Positions 51,541 through 59,639 of a stretch of 64,000 bases of DNA are shown here, in pieces. This DNA is from Mycobacterium shigaense (GTDB taxonomy: Bacteria; Actinomycetota; Actinomycetes; Mycobacteriales; Mycobacteriaceae). Below the pieces are notes generated by a model. That model was not told the origin of the DNA. It worked only from the letters and a program-made list of their open reading frames with translations, and ran no database searches. Made by a program: the position numbers and the translations under genes. The DNA lies in assembly GCF_002356315.1 (NCBI RefSeq), contig NZ_AP018164.1:4278001-4342000 (forward strand), given 5' to 3'. How positions within the stretch are numbered: the stretch's first letter is position 1; each line of letters starts with the position of its first letter.

Positions 51541-52308
51541 ATGCGGCCAACCAGGATCCGGGTGGGTGATCTCTGTTTCGATGCGGTGACCGAGGGCGAG
51601 GTCGTCGAGGGCGTGCGCAAGGCCTGGGCGGCCGGCGAAGGCGGATCGATCATCCCAGTTAACGTCGACGTGGCCCTGGCGGCGAGCCGCGACATCGCGC
51701 TGGCCGATCTGGTGTCCCGGGGGTCGTTTGTGGTGGCCGACGGGATGCCCCTGGTGTGGGCGGCGCGGCTCAGGGGCGAGGCGCTGCCGGAGCGGGTCGC
51801 CGGCTCGTCGCTGATCTTGCCGTTGAGCGCGGCGGCCGCCGCCGACGGCAAGTCGGTCTACATCCTCGGCGGCGCCGCCGGGATACCGGATCGCGCGGCC
51901 GCGGCCCTGGCCGCACAGTTCGCCACGCTGCGGGTCGCGGGCACCCTGTCACCGGAGTTCGGGTTCGACGACACGCGGGGCGGGACGCGGCAGGCGGTCG
52001 CAGCCGTCGCCGCAGCGGCGCCCGATCTGGTCTTCGTCGGCTTGGGCTTTCCCCGCCAGGAGCGGCTCATCGAACTGCTGCGCCGGGAGCTGCCCGGCGC
52101 CTGGTGCCTGGCGTGTGGCGGCGGCATCGCGATGACCGCCGGAGCGGTGCGCCGGGCGCCCGGACTGATGCAACGGCTCGGATTAGAATGGCTGCACCGG
52201 CTGCTGCTCGAGCCGCGGCGGCTGGCTGGCCGCTACCTGCGCGACGATCTCCCGTTTGCGCTCGCCCTGGTGATTCGCTCAGTCGTGCAACGGTTTACGC
52301 GACGCTAG
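51541..52308 (+). CDS. WecG/TagA/CpsF-family glycosyltransferase (GT26)
   Basis: A 255-residue enzyme of the family that adds a second sugar to a polyprenyl-PP-linked sugar. Motifs: PVNVDVALAAS, VVADGMPLVWAARL (catalytic Asp), GKSVYILGGAAG, FVGLGFPRQERLI and LACGGGIAMTAGAV, then WLHRLLLEPRRL. The start could be GTG 51526 or ATG 51541. It faces the heptose operon and its 3' end overlaps gmhB by 14 bases. Together with the initiating transferase at 18399 it could assemble a lipid-linked disaccharide, but it is 32 kb from it (inference). Confidence 0.88.
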   Translation: MRPTRIRVGDLCFDAVTEGEVVEGVRKAWAAGEGGSIIPVNVDVALAASRDIALADLVSRGSFVVADGMPLVWAARLRGEALPERVAGSSLILPLSAAAAADGKSVYILGGAAGIPDRAAAALAAQFATLRVAGTLSPEFGFDDTRGGTRQAVAAVAAAAPDLVFVGLGFPRQERLIELLRRELPGAWCLACGGGIAMTAGAVRRAPGLMQRLGLEWLHRLLLEPRRLAGRYLRDDLPFALALVIRSVVQRFTRR

Positions 52309-52834
52309 GCACGATCAGCCGCACGGCCGCCGCCAAGTCGGCGGCCACGATGTCCGCGTCGGGTGCCCCCGCGCCACCGGGTCCGAGCAGGATGGTCGCG
52401 GCACCGGCCGCTCGGCCCGCCTGCACGTCGGCCCGGCTGTCGCCGATCATGACCGACTCGGACAGTTCCAGGCCGTGGTCTTGGGCCGCGCGTAACAGCA
52501 TGCCGGCCATGGGTTTCCGGCAGTCGCAGCTGCCCGCCGCATGCGGGCAGTGGTAAGCCGCGTCGAGCCAGGCGCCTTCGGCGGCCAATAATTCCTCGAG
52601 CCGCTTCTGCACTGCGGCAAAGCGCGCCGGATCGGCCGACGGTGTCGACAGCCAGCGCTGGTTGGTCACCAGGATCGTGCGCACGCCGGCCGCATTGAGG
52701 GCGGCCATCGCCTTGGCCGCGCCGGGTAACAGCACCAATTCCTCAGGCGTTCGGATGTATTCGCCCTCGGGGGCTTTGACGTTGATCGTCCCGTCCCGGT
52801 CCAAAAAGACCGTGCGGATGGTGGTCAGGTCCAT
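52295..52834 (-). CDS. gmhB: D,D-heptose 1,7-bisphosphate phosphatase
   Basis: A 179-residue HAD phosphatase removing the C7 phosphate of D-glycero-D-manno-heptose 1,7-bisphosphate. Motifs: VFLDRDGTIN (nucleophile Asp), LVTNQRW, the zinc-binding YHCPHAAGSCDCRKP loop that marks GmhB, and IGDSRADVQAG. It starts 2 bases after the gmhA stop, so the operon order is hddA-gmhA-gmhB. Confidence 0.93.
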   Translation of the reverse strand: MDLTTIRTVFLDRDGTINVKAPEGEYIRTPEELVLLPGAAKAMAALNAAGVRTILVTNQRWLSTPSADPARFAAVQKRLEELLAAEGAWLDAAYHCPHAAGSCDCRKPMAGMLLRAAQDHGLELSESVMIGDSRADVQAGRAAGAATILLGPGGAGAPDADIVAADLAAAVRLIVPSVA

Positions 52835-52836
52835 CC

Positions 52837-53454
52837 TCAGGAGGGGCGCGCGAACAGGGCAGCCTCGACCATCTCACAGATGGTGTGGCCCAGGTGCAGG
52901 CATGCCTCCTGAATCCGTCCGGTGTCCTCGCTGGGCACCCGGATGCAGATCTCGGCCACCTCGGCGACCTTGCCGCCGCCGGCGCCGGTGAGCGTCACGG
53001 TCGTCATCCCCGCCTGGCCCGCGGCCTCGAGCGCGCGAACGACATTGGGTGAATTACCCGACGTGGTGAGGCCGACCACGACGTCTCCCGGGCGCCCGGC
53101 GGCGAGCACCTGGCGGGCGAACACCTCGTCGTAGGAGTAGTCGTTGCCGATCGCGGTTATTGCCGCGGTGGCGTCGGGCAGGCTGATCGCGGACAGCCCC
53201 GGGCGGTCAAAAGCGAAGCGGCCCATCAGTTCGGCGGCCAGATGCCCCGCATCCTGTGCGGACCCACCGTTGCCGAAGAAGATCACCTTCCCGTCGGCGC
53301 GCAGCGCGCGGATCATCACGCGCGCCACTGCCACGGTCTGCTCGGCGAAGTCGCCCGACTGCATCTGTTGCTTGACGGCGATCGTGTCGGCCAGCCTGGC
53401 CTGGACCGTATCCACGCTCGGCGCGACGACGTCCGAGCGGCTCATGCCTGCCAT
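52837..53454 (-). CDS. gmhA: Sedoheptulose-7-phosphate isomerase
   Basis: GmhA turns sedoheptulose 7-phosphate into D-glycero-D-manno-heptose 7-phosphate. The 205-residue SIS-domain protein has FFGNGGSAQDAGHLAAELMGRF (about 55-76, with a metal-binding His), TTSGNSPNVVRAL, and EDTGRIQEACLHLGHTICEMVE with the second His pair. ATG 53454, with AAGGGA 8 bases upstream, is preferred; ATG 53445 overlaps the hddA stop as ATGA and is a fair alternative. Confidence 0.93.
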   Translation of the reverse strand: MAGMSRSDVVAPSVDTVQARLADTIAVKQQMQSGDFAEQTVAVARVMIRALRADGKVIFFGNGGSAQDAGHLAAELMGRFAFDRPGLSAISLPDATAAITAIGNDYSYDEVFARQVLAAGRPGDVVVGLTTSGNSPNVVRALEAAGQAGMTTVTLTGAGGGKVAEVAEICIRVPSEDTGRIQEACLHLGHTICEMVEAALFARPS

Positions 53455-54458
53455 GTGGTCAATCCCTTGCTCTCGAAAGCGAATTCGGTGATCGCGGCAC
53501 CGGCGCCCTCGAGGGCTTCGATGAGGCGATGCTTCTTGGTGAAGTCGCAGAACAGCAGGATGTAGCCACCACCGCCGGCGCCGGTGATCTTGCCGCCGAG
53601 CGCGCCGGTGCGCAGGGCCAGGTCGTAGAGCTCGTCGATGCGCTCGTTGGTGATGTAGGGCGACATGCGCTTCTTCTGGGTCCACGCCTCGCCGAGCAGG
53701 GCGCCGAAATCGTTCAGCTTGCCCGTCAGCAGCGCGGCCTTCATGGCCACCGCCAGCTCCTTCTGCGCCCGCAGCCCGGCCAGCGTGTCGTCGGCACCCG
53801 TTGTCGCGCGGCGGGTTTGGTCCTCGATCACGCGCGCGGAGTCCCGCGTGATGCCCGTGTAGCACAGCAGCAGGCTGAGCTCGAGCTCGAAGGCGATCTC
53901 GTCGCGGATACGCAGCGGATTGACGATCACCCGGTCGGTGAACTCGATGAAATTGAACCCGCCGAACGTCGCCGCGTACATGTCCTGCAGGCCGCCGGCG
54001 ATGCCGAGGTCCTCGCGTTCGATGGCGCACGCCAGCCGCGCCGTCTCGTACTCCCCCATCGGCGCGCGGTAGTGCTCGGCGAGCAGGCCGGTGAGCGCCA
54101 CCATCATCGTCGACGAGGAACCCAGCCCGGAGCCGGGCGGCGCGCTCGACCGCAGCACCAGGTCGTAGCCGTCCGTACCCTCCCGGCCGAACCGCCGCAC
54201 GGCGGCCTTGATCAGGTCGAGACTGCCGTCGTACAGAATCTCGCTGTCGAGCGTCATCTCGTGGGTGGTCTTGAAGTCCACCGACTCGATGCTCACCCGG
54301 CGATCGGTCCGCGGGGTCAGCGATCCATAGGCGTAGCGGTCGATGGTCGCCGACAGGACGCAGCCGCCTTCGAGTTCCGGGAAGGGCGCGACGTCGGTGC
54401 CGCCTCCCGCGAATGAGATCCGCAGCGGTGCGCGTGCGCGGATTCGGGGCCTGACCAT
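53442..54458 (-). CDS. hddA: D-glycero-D-manno-heptose 7-phosphate kinase
   Basis: A 338-residue GHMP kinase that phosphorylates C1 of the heptose 7-phosphate. N terminus RAPLRISFAGGGTDVAPFPE, ATP loop APPGSGLGSSSTMMVALTGLL (about 106-126), and GALGGKITGAGGGGYILLFC at the C-terminal lobe. The ATG at 54458 has TAGTGT 8 bases upstream, so the heptose operon probably has its own leaderless promoter. The nucleotidyltransferase (hddC) needed to make GDP-heptose is not in the window. Confidence 0.92.
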   Translation of the reverse strand: MVRPRIRARAPLRISFAGGGTDVAPFPELEGGCVLSATIDRYAYGSLTPRTDRRVSIESVDFKTTHEMTLDSEILYDGSLDLIKAAVRRFGREGTDGYDLVLRSSAPPGSGLGSSSTMMVALTGLLAEHYRAPMGEYETARLACAIEREDLGIAGGLQDMYAATFGGFNFIEFTDRVIVNPLRIRDEIAFELELSLLLCYTGITRDSARVIEDQTRRATTGADDTLAGLRAQKELAVAMKAALLTGKLNDFGALLGEAWTQKKRMSPYITNERIDELYDLALRTGALGGKITGAGGGGYILLFCDFTKKHRLIEALEGAGAAITEFAFESKGLTTWQA

Positions 54459-54466
54459 GGGGGCCA

Positions 54467-54472
54467 ACACTA
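54467..54472 (-). promoter_or_regulatory. Putative leaderless -10 element of the heptose operon
   Basis: TAGTGT (minus strand) lies 8 bases before ATG 54458 of hddA. Confidence 0.45.
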
Positions 54473-54519
54473 ACAGGCTCACCAGCAGTTTTGTCGGTTT
54501 TCGGCCGACTCGACAGAGC

Positions 54520-55242
54520 TTACGCGTACTGGTTTGCCGGGGCGGGAACGGGCGTGACGGTGACGGCCCGCAGCGTCGGGATCGACGGCGTATGGGGTTG
54601 CCGCTCGGCGGGAGTCACGATGCCCTCCACCCGCAGCCAGGTGTTGTCGGTGAACTTGAACGGACTGTGGCCGGCGGTGTCGCGCAGGTGGATGCGGGCC
54701 AGTTGGGCGTCGGCGGCACAACAGATGATGACGATGCGGCCGAGATCCATGCCGCCGGGCTCGTTGAGCGCGAACCCGGTGACGGTGATCGTCCGGTTGT
54801 TCAGCGATCCCGCGCTGTCGTTGGCCGCGCGCATCAGCACCTCGGGCAGCGAAACTTCGGGGACCGGTCCGGGCGGCAGCGGTGGAAACGCTTCGCGCAG
54901 AATGTCATTGGAAACATTGCTCACCGATCCGGTGGCGGCTTGGGGCCGCAGCGCCGGTGGCGTGACGAAGATCAGCACGACGATGGGCACCACCAGTAAC
55001 CACACGATGCCGCCGCGGTGGCGGTGTCCGTCGTCGCGGTGTGCGTCTGGTTTCCGCGGGCCGCCGCGGCGGATGTCCCCGATGATCGACACCAGCGCAA
55101 GGCTGACCAGCAGCACGGCGGTCAGCGCCAGCCAGGGCAACAGCGACGGCTTGACGTAGCGGGTGAACGCGCCGGTGATCGCAATCAGCCCGACGCTCAG
55201 GCCGGTCAGCAACAGCAGCGTGTTCTCGGTCTCGCGGCTCAC
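54520..55242 (-). CDS. TIGR03943-type permease-associated membrane protein
   Basis: A 240-residue protein with two or three N-terminal membrane helices (LLLTGLSVGLIAITGAF, LLPWLALTAVLLVSLALV, GIVWLLVVPIVVLIFV) separated by a His-rich loop HRDDGHRHRGG, then an extracytoplasmic domain (DILREAFPPLPPGPVPEVSLPEV ... NRTITVTGFAL ... IICCAADAQLARIHL). This is the pattern of the YcgQ/TIGR03943 family that accompanies DUF318-type permeases. Its GTG overlaps the permease stop by four bases. The His-rich loop and the Cys pair could bind a metal (inference). Confidence 0.75.
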   Translation of the reverse strand: MSRETENTLLLLTGLSVGLIAITGAFTRYVKPSLLPWLALTAVLLVSLALVSIIGDIRRGGPRKPDAHRDDGHRHRGGIVWLLVVPIVVLIFVTPPALRPQAATGSVSNVSNDILREAFPPLPPGPVPEVSLPEVLMRAANDSAGSLNNRTITVTGFALNEPGGMDLGRIVIICCAADAQLARIHLRDTAGHSPFKFTDNTWLRVEGIVTPAERQPHTPSIPTLRAVTVTPVPAPANQYA

Positions 55243-56249
55243 CGCGGGCCACCCAGCAACAGCACGCCGACCCCGCTCGCCGCCGCGACGGCGACGACGA
55301 ATGTGGCCGGGGCGAACCGCGCCGCGAACCCCCGCCCGAACATCCCGGACTGCATGGCCAGCAGCTTCACGTCGACGGCCGGGCCCACCACCATGAACAC
55401 CAGCCGCGGGACGAGCGGGACCATCGTCAGGCTGGAGGCCACGAATGCGTCGGCCTCCGAGCACACCGCCAGCACCACCGCCAACGTCGCCATCACGAGG
55501 ACGCCGACGATCAGGTGCGCGCCGACGTGTTCGAACACCTTGGGCGGCACCAGCACGTGCAATGCGGCGGCCGCGGCGGCGCCGACGACCAAATACGCTG
55601 CCGCCTGCAGAAAGTCGTGCCTGGCGACCTCGCAGAACACCGCCGCCTTCGATCGCTCGCCGGGGCCGTGCGAGTCGTGCGGCGGCAGCCGGCGCGTGAT
55701 CCATTCGGGGCGACCCCACCGCGACCACAGCCAGCCCATCACCACCGCGGTCAGCAGCGAAGCGCCCACCCGGGCGATGACCATCTTCGGCTGAGCGGGG
55801 AAGGCGACGGCCGTCGCGACCACCACGACCGGGTTGATCGCGGGAGCGGCCAGCATGAACGTCAACGCCGCCGCGCCCACCGCGCCGCCGTCGCCGAACA
55901 ACCGCCGCGCCACCGGCACCGAGCCGCACTCGCAGCCAGGCAGCGCCGCACCCGCGACGCCCGCGGCCAGCACCGCCGCCGGGGCGCGCCGCGGCAGCCA
56001 ACGCACCAGCCGCTCGGGCGGCACGAACACCGCGATCAGGCCACTGACCACCACGCCGAGTCCCAGAAAGGGCAGCGCCTGGACGAACACGCCGCAGAAC
56101 ACGGTCCCGGCGGTGGCCAGCGTGTCGTTGCGGGTCACCACGCCGCGCAACCAGGTCCCGGCCAGCGCAAACGTCACCAAACCGACGACCAGGATCTCCA
56201 TCGATCCCACGCGCAGCCCGCGCGCGGCGGCGCCGTCGTTTGCAGTCAC
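55239..56249 (-). CDS. DUF318/ArsP-like permease
   Basis: A 336-residue membrane protein with about 8-9 transmembrane helices. The family hallmark GCECGSVPVARRL follows LPRRAPAAVLAAGVAGAALP, and there is a matching second repeat ending AVCSEADAFVASSLTMVPLVPRL. Relatives are metal or metalloid (arsenic, zinc) efflux or uptake candidates; I cannot assign the ion. The GTG start has CACAAT 6 bases upstream. It forms an operon with the TIGR03943 gene. Confidence 0.82.
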   Translation of the reverse strand: MTANDGAAARGLRVGSMEILVVGLVTFALAGTWLRGVVTRNDTLATAGTVFCGVFVQALPFLGLGVVVSGLIAVFVPPERLVRWLPRRAPAAVLAAGVAGAALPGCECGSVPVARRLFGDGGAVGAAALTFMLAAPAINPVVVVATAVAFPAQPKMVIARVGASLLTAVVMGWLWSRWGRPEWITRRLPPHDSHGPGERSKAAVFCEVARHDFLQAAAYLVVGAAAAAALHVLVPPKVFEHVGAHLIVGVLVMATLAVVLAVCSEADAFVASSLTMVPLVPRLVFMVVGPAVDVKLLAMQSGMFGRGFAARFAPATFVVAVAAASGVGVLLLGGPR

Positions 56250-56255
56250 CCGGCC

Positions 56256-56261
56256 ATTGTG
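56256..56261 (-). promoter_or_regulatory. Putative leaderless -10 element of the permease operon
   Basis: CACAAT (minus strand) lies 6 bases before GTG 56249. It matches A at position 2 and T at position 6 only. Confidence 0.3.
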
Positions 56262-56285
56262 CCCGCCGCGGCTGGGTGCACTCGG

Positions 56286-57260
56286 CTAGGCGCGCTTGCG
56301 GATTGCGCCGGACAACTCGGTGAGCCGTCGTGTTTCATCGGCGGTGAGCGCGACGTTCATCGCCCCCGCGGCCTCGGCGGCGTGGTGCGGCTTGGATGCG
56401 CCCGGGATCGCGATGACCGTATCGCCGTAGTTCGTGATCAGCCAGGCCAGTGCCACCTGCCCGACCGTCGCCTGGTGCGCGGCGGCGATCTCGCGCATCG
56501 CGTCGATCAGCGGTGTGGTGCGGTCGAGATTGTTGGCGGTGAAGCCGTGCACCGTTCGGCGCAGCCGAGGCATGGCCGCGACGAGATCGCGGTTGTCGTG
56601 GAACTTGCCGGTCAGCATCCCGCTGCGCAGCGGCGAGTAGGCGATCAGGCTGATGCCCAGGCCCCGGGCCGTGTCCAGGATGCCGTTGAACTCCACTGTT
56701 CTGTTCAGCAGGTTGATCTGAACCTGGTTGGACACCAACGGGATTCCGTGCTGGGCCAGTAATGCATGGGCGGAGGCCATCTGCTTCGCCGTGAAATTGC
56801 TGACGCCGACCGAACGAATCTTGCCGGCTTGCGCCAGCTGTGCCATCGCCTCGAGTTGCTTCGGCACCGGCGAAAGGCCGCCGAAACCGAAGTGGATCTG
56901 ATGCAGATCGATGGGAAACGGTTCCAGCGCCGCGATCCGGTCGCCGATGGTGCGCCCGACGCTGGCCGCCGTTCGCCCGATCGGACGCCACTTGGTGGCC
57001 ACCACCGCCTGCCCGGGCGCGACGCCGGCGTGGACCAGTCCGGACGCCAGGCGTCGCTCCGATTCGCCGCGCCCGTACAGCTCGGCGGTGTCGAACAGCG
57101 TGATGCCGCCGTCCAGCGCGGTCTTGACGATGACGTCGGCTTCCTGCTGCGACATCGGCGAGAAGAATCCGGACAGGATTCCCGACGCCGAAAACTGCAT
57201 GCAGCCCAGGCCGATGGGCGAGACGTGGATGCCGGTGCGCCCGAGCTCACGGGTACTCAT
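56286..57260 (-). CDS. Aldo/keto reductase
   Basis: A 324-residue (alpha/beta)8-barrel reductase. Active-site residues are in FDTAELYGRGESERRLASGL (Asp, Tyr), VVATKWRPIG (Lys) and PIDLHQIHFGFGG (His), with SVGVSNFTAKQM and ITNYGDTVIAIPGASKPHHA for cofactor binding. The ATG has TAATGT 9 bases upstream. The substrate is unknown. It is separate from the redox pair at 29694 and is not closely similar to it. Confidence 0.85.
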   Translation of the reverse strand: MSTRELGRTGIHVSPIGLGCMQFSASGILSGFFSPMSQQEADVIVKTALDGGITLFDTAELYGRGESERRLASGLVHAGVAPGQAVVATKWRPIGRTAASVGRTIGDRIAALEPFPIDLHQIHFGFGGLSPVPKQLEAMAQLAQAGKIRSVGVSNFTAKQMASAHALLAQHGIPLVSNQVQINLLNRTVEFNGILDTARGLGISLIAYSPLRSGMLTGKFHDNRDLVAAMPRLRRTVHGFTANNLDRTTPLIDAMREIAAAHQATVGQVALAWLITNYGDTVIAIPGASKPHHAAEAAGAMNVALTADETRRLTELSGAIRKRA

Positions 57261-57291
57261 TAAGCGATGACATTACAACGCCCGAGTCGGG

Positions 57292-58665
57292 TCATGACCC
57301 TTTGGGAAACTCGGTAACAAAGTCGCAGGAATGGCATCGAATGCGTGAATTTCGTCGCGGTCGTCCCAAGTAGAAGCCTTGACCGTACCCGACACCGAGG
57401 CCGGCCAGCGTCTGTAACTGGCTGACTGTCTCCACGGCTTCGGCCACTGTGTTGGCGTGCAGCTCGGTCGCCAGCGTGTTCAGCGCGGAGACAAGTGCGC
57501 GTTTGGCAGGATCGCCGTCGATGCCGATGGTCAACTCTCCGTCGATCTTGATGATGTCTGGACGTAGCCGCAGCAGTTGGGTGAAGCTGGCATAGCCTGC
57601 TCCGGCATCGTCGACTGCCAGGCCTATGCCGCGATCTCGCAACCATGTCAGACCCGCGGCGAGGTCATCGGGGAAAGGCTCATGCTCGGTGATTTCGACG
57701 ATCATCGCCCGGTCCTGGGTTATCAGCAATTCATGAATCGCGGGGTCCAGCGCGGCGCTCGGACTGAGGTTGACCGCGACGGGACCCTCACTCGGGATTC
57801 GGCGAGCAGCACTGAGAATGGTGCACAACGCCAAATGTTCTAACTCGAGACCCCGGCCCAGGTGCCGGGCGGCGCTGAACCACTGCGTTGGGGTCAATTC
57901 GGACGGAGGAAAACGCGTCAACCCTTCGTACGCGACCGTCCCACCACTTTCCAGGTGCACGATGGGCTGGAAGACGGCGCTGACGGCTTCCGGCTGCGCC
58001 AGCAGTGCGTCCAGTCGATCGTTCAGCCCTTTGGCCTTTACTGCTTCGGGCAACATCACCGAGGTAGCGAAGTGTGCCGTGATGGCGTGCTGCCCCGACT
58101 CGTCGCCGCCGGCGATGACGTAGGTCAACGCAGAAACGAACTCTCCGATCTCGAGCATCAGGTCGACATCGGTGATATCGAATGCATTGGGGGCCCTGGC
58201 AACCATCAGCAGGGAGCCGATCGGGTCCTCGTTGTGCATCAGCGGAATGAGCACCCACGACCGAGTGTCCCAGTGCCGATTCGCGGCACGGACAGCCGAG
58301 GACAGTCGCGGGTCTGTCTGCGCGTCATCGATCAGCTTCGGTCGCTTCTCCCGTGCAGCGAGGCCCTGCAAGCTGCTGAGCTGCGGCACCTGGAAACCCG
58401 GCGCAGCCGCAAGCACACCGTACCCAGCAACCGTCACGTACGTCTTGTCGGAGGCATGAAGTAACGTAACCGCCGCTCCATCGGCGTTGGGCATTAGCGT
58501 ACAGGTCTGCTCAGCAATGCGGCTCATCAACGAGACTGGATCCGTCAGCGCAGTAAGCGCCTGAACCAACCTCTCCACTTCGCCCGCCTCAAGCACGACA
58601 ATCTGGGAAATTCTCAATGCAGGATACGCTACGCCGGTGACTACTAACGCGCGGGTTAGCAGCAT
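57292..58665 (-). CDS. GAF-EAL protein, c-di-GMP phosphodiesterase candidate
   Basis: A 457-residue protein: a GAF-type sensor (about 28-185, CTLMPNADGAAVTLLHASDKTYVTVAGYG ... LQGLAAREKRPKLIDDAQTD) and an EAL domain (about 200-440). Catalytic positions read YEGLTRF (EAL to EGL), VNLSP, IVEITEHE, VDDAGAGYASF, IIKIDGEL, AEAVET and GYGQGFYLGRP. All the metal- and substrate-binding acids seem present, so activity is plausible. There is no GGDEF. A short N-terminal extension precedes the GAF domain, so the real start could be later than the ATG at 58665. Confidence 0.85.
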   Translation of the reverse strand: MLLTRALVVTGVAYPALRISQIVVLEAGEVERLVQALTALTDPVSLMSRIAEQTCTLMPNADGAAVTLLHASDKTYVTVAGYGVLAAAPGFQVPQLSSLQGLAAREKRPKLIDDAQTDPRLSSAVRAANRHWDTRSWVLIPLMHNEDPIGSLLMVARAPNAFDITDVDLMLEIGEFVSALTYVIAGGDESGQHAITAHFATSVMLPEAVKAKGLNDRLDALLAQPEAVSAVFQPIVHLESGGTVAYEGLTRFPPSELTPTQWFSAARHLGRGLELEHLALCTILSAARRIPSEGPVAVNLSPSAALDPAIHELLITQDRAMIVEITEHEPFPDDLAAGLTWLRDRGIGLAVDDAGAGYASFTQLLRLRPDIIKIDGELTIGIDGDPAKRALVSALNTLATELHANTVAEAVETVSQLQTLAGLGVGYGQGFYLGRPRRNSRIRCHSCDFVTEFPKGS

Positions 58666-59589
58666 TTCTCATTACCCTCTGAGAAGCTGCATCGTAATAG
58701 CGCCAGGGCCTTCTGAAAATACTCGCCAATCCGGCGTGAGGGCCTCCATATATCCGGCTCAACGCCGCCTGTTTCGATTCGTAAGTGCGAAGGCTACGGA
58801 AGCCATTTGTTGAGTCATCAAATGGGCTCGCGATTCGTGCGACGATCTCACGGCTGGATATAGGCGACCATTTCGTCGGGGCGGTCGAGCTCTGCTGAGA
58901 AAGACGCTTCATCATGGTCTCCGAGCTGTGTTGCCGGCAAGTACCCGCCTGCGGCGGCGGGTGCGACCGACGCAGGACCCTAGCTGGTGGCGGGTTGCAC
59001 ACGGTCGTCGAAATCCGTACTGCGAGAAAGGGCGTCCCATCTCCGAATATCTTCATCGACGGCAGCCCTGGCCTCGCCGATCAGCCGGAGGGCATCCGAA
59101 CCCAGCACCAGATGCCCTGGCGGATCGGCCATGTCGATGATCTCCAGCACAACGTCATCATCGATCGCTTGCTAAAGAATCGCCCGAATGCTGTTGTGGT
59201 GCACATCTAGAACAGAGCGTTCTCGATCTTCGGCCACCACACCCCGAGGACGGAAAATATCCAATGTCGAGCGTTCTGGTTTCCGACGTAAGTGGACATC
59301 ATTGGCGGTCGCGAGCATCTCATCGCGCCATTTCGTCAGCATCGCCGCACGGGCACGGGGGCGATCGCCGCAGTCACGCAACCACTTTCGGCCGCCCTGC
59401 CCAGCCTCCCAATCCAGAACCTTCTGCTCGTGACCCCCTACACGTCGCTGTTGCGCACTTGTACTTGTATTTGACGACGAAGGGGGCAGGCTCCAACGGA
59501 GCCAATGATGAGCCGAACAGATCCGGTGCCGAAGCCTTCGCGATTTTCGCGTGCTCCGGACTTGCTCCACCGCTGCCCGTCCTTCTAAA
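58666..59589. other. Low-coding, AT-richer stretch with gene debris
   Basis: No complete gene is supported. Codon usage and third-position GC of every open frame here look unlike the neighbours. It contains the decayed SDR tail at 58980-59189 and leads into the IS481-type relic. A 155-codon open frame on the minus strand (58589-59056) shows no family features. Confidence 0.6.
58980..59189 (-). pseudogene. C-terminal fragment of a decayed SDR oxidoreductase
   Basis: Read on the minus strand, the frame ending at the TAG at 58980-58982 spells VVLEIIDMADPPGHLVLGSD, then ALRLIGEARAAVDEDIRRWD and ALSRSTDFDD. This is the usual C-terminal end of SDR oxidoreductases (PP-x-LxLGSDA and the closing S-x-STDFD). 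An in-frame TAG at 59172-59174 interrupts it just upstream, after RAIL, and the Rossmann and catalytic parts are absent. It is a remnant of an old gene, possibly of a larger lost insertion. Confidence 0.7.
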
Positions 59590-59603
59590 ACTGACGGACA
59601 TCG
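59590..59603. repeat. Left imperfect inverted repeat of the IS481-type relic
   Basis: ACTGACGGACATCG pairs with the reverse complement of the right copy at 60509-60522 (12 of 14 bases). Confidence 0.55.
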
Positions 59604-59639
59604 TTGACAGTCCGGGTCTCTGAGCACTAGGAGACCTGC

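Noticed and set aside
58589..59056. A minus-strand 155-codon open frame as a gene
   Set aside because: It overlaps the EAL gene start and reads through the SDR fragment in a different frame, with no motifs.
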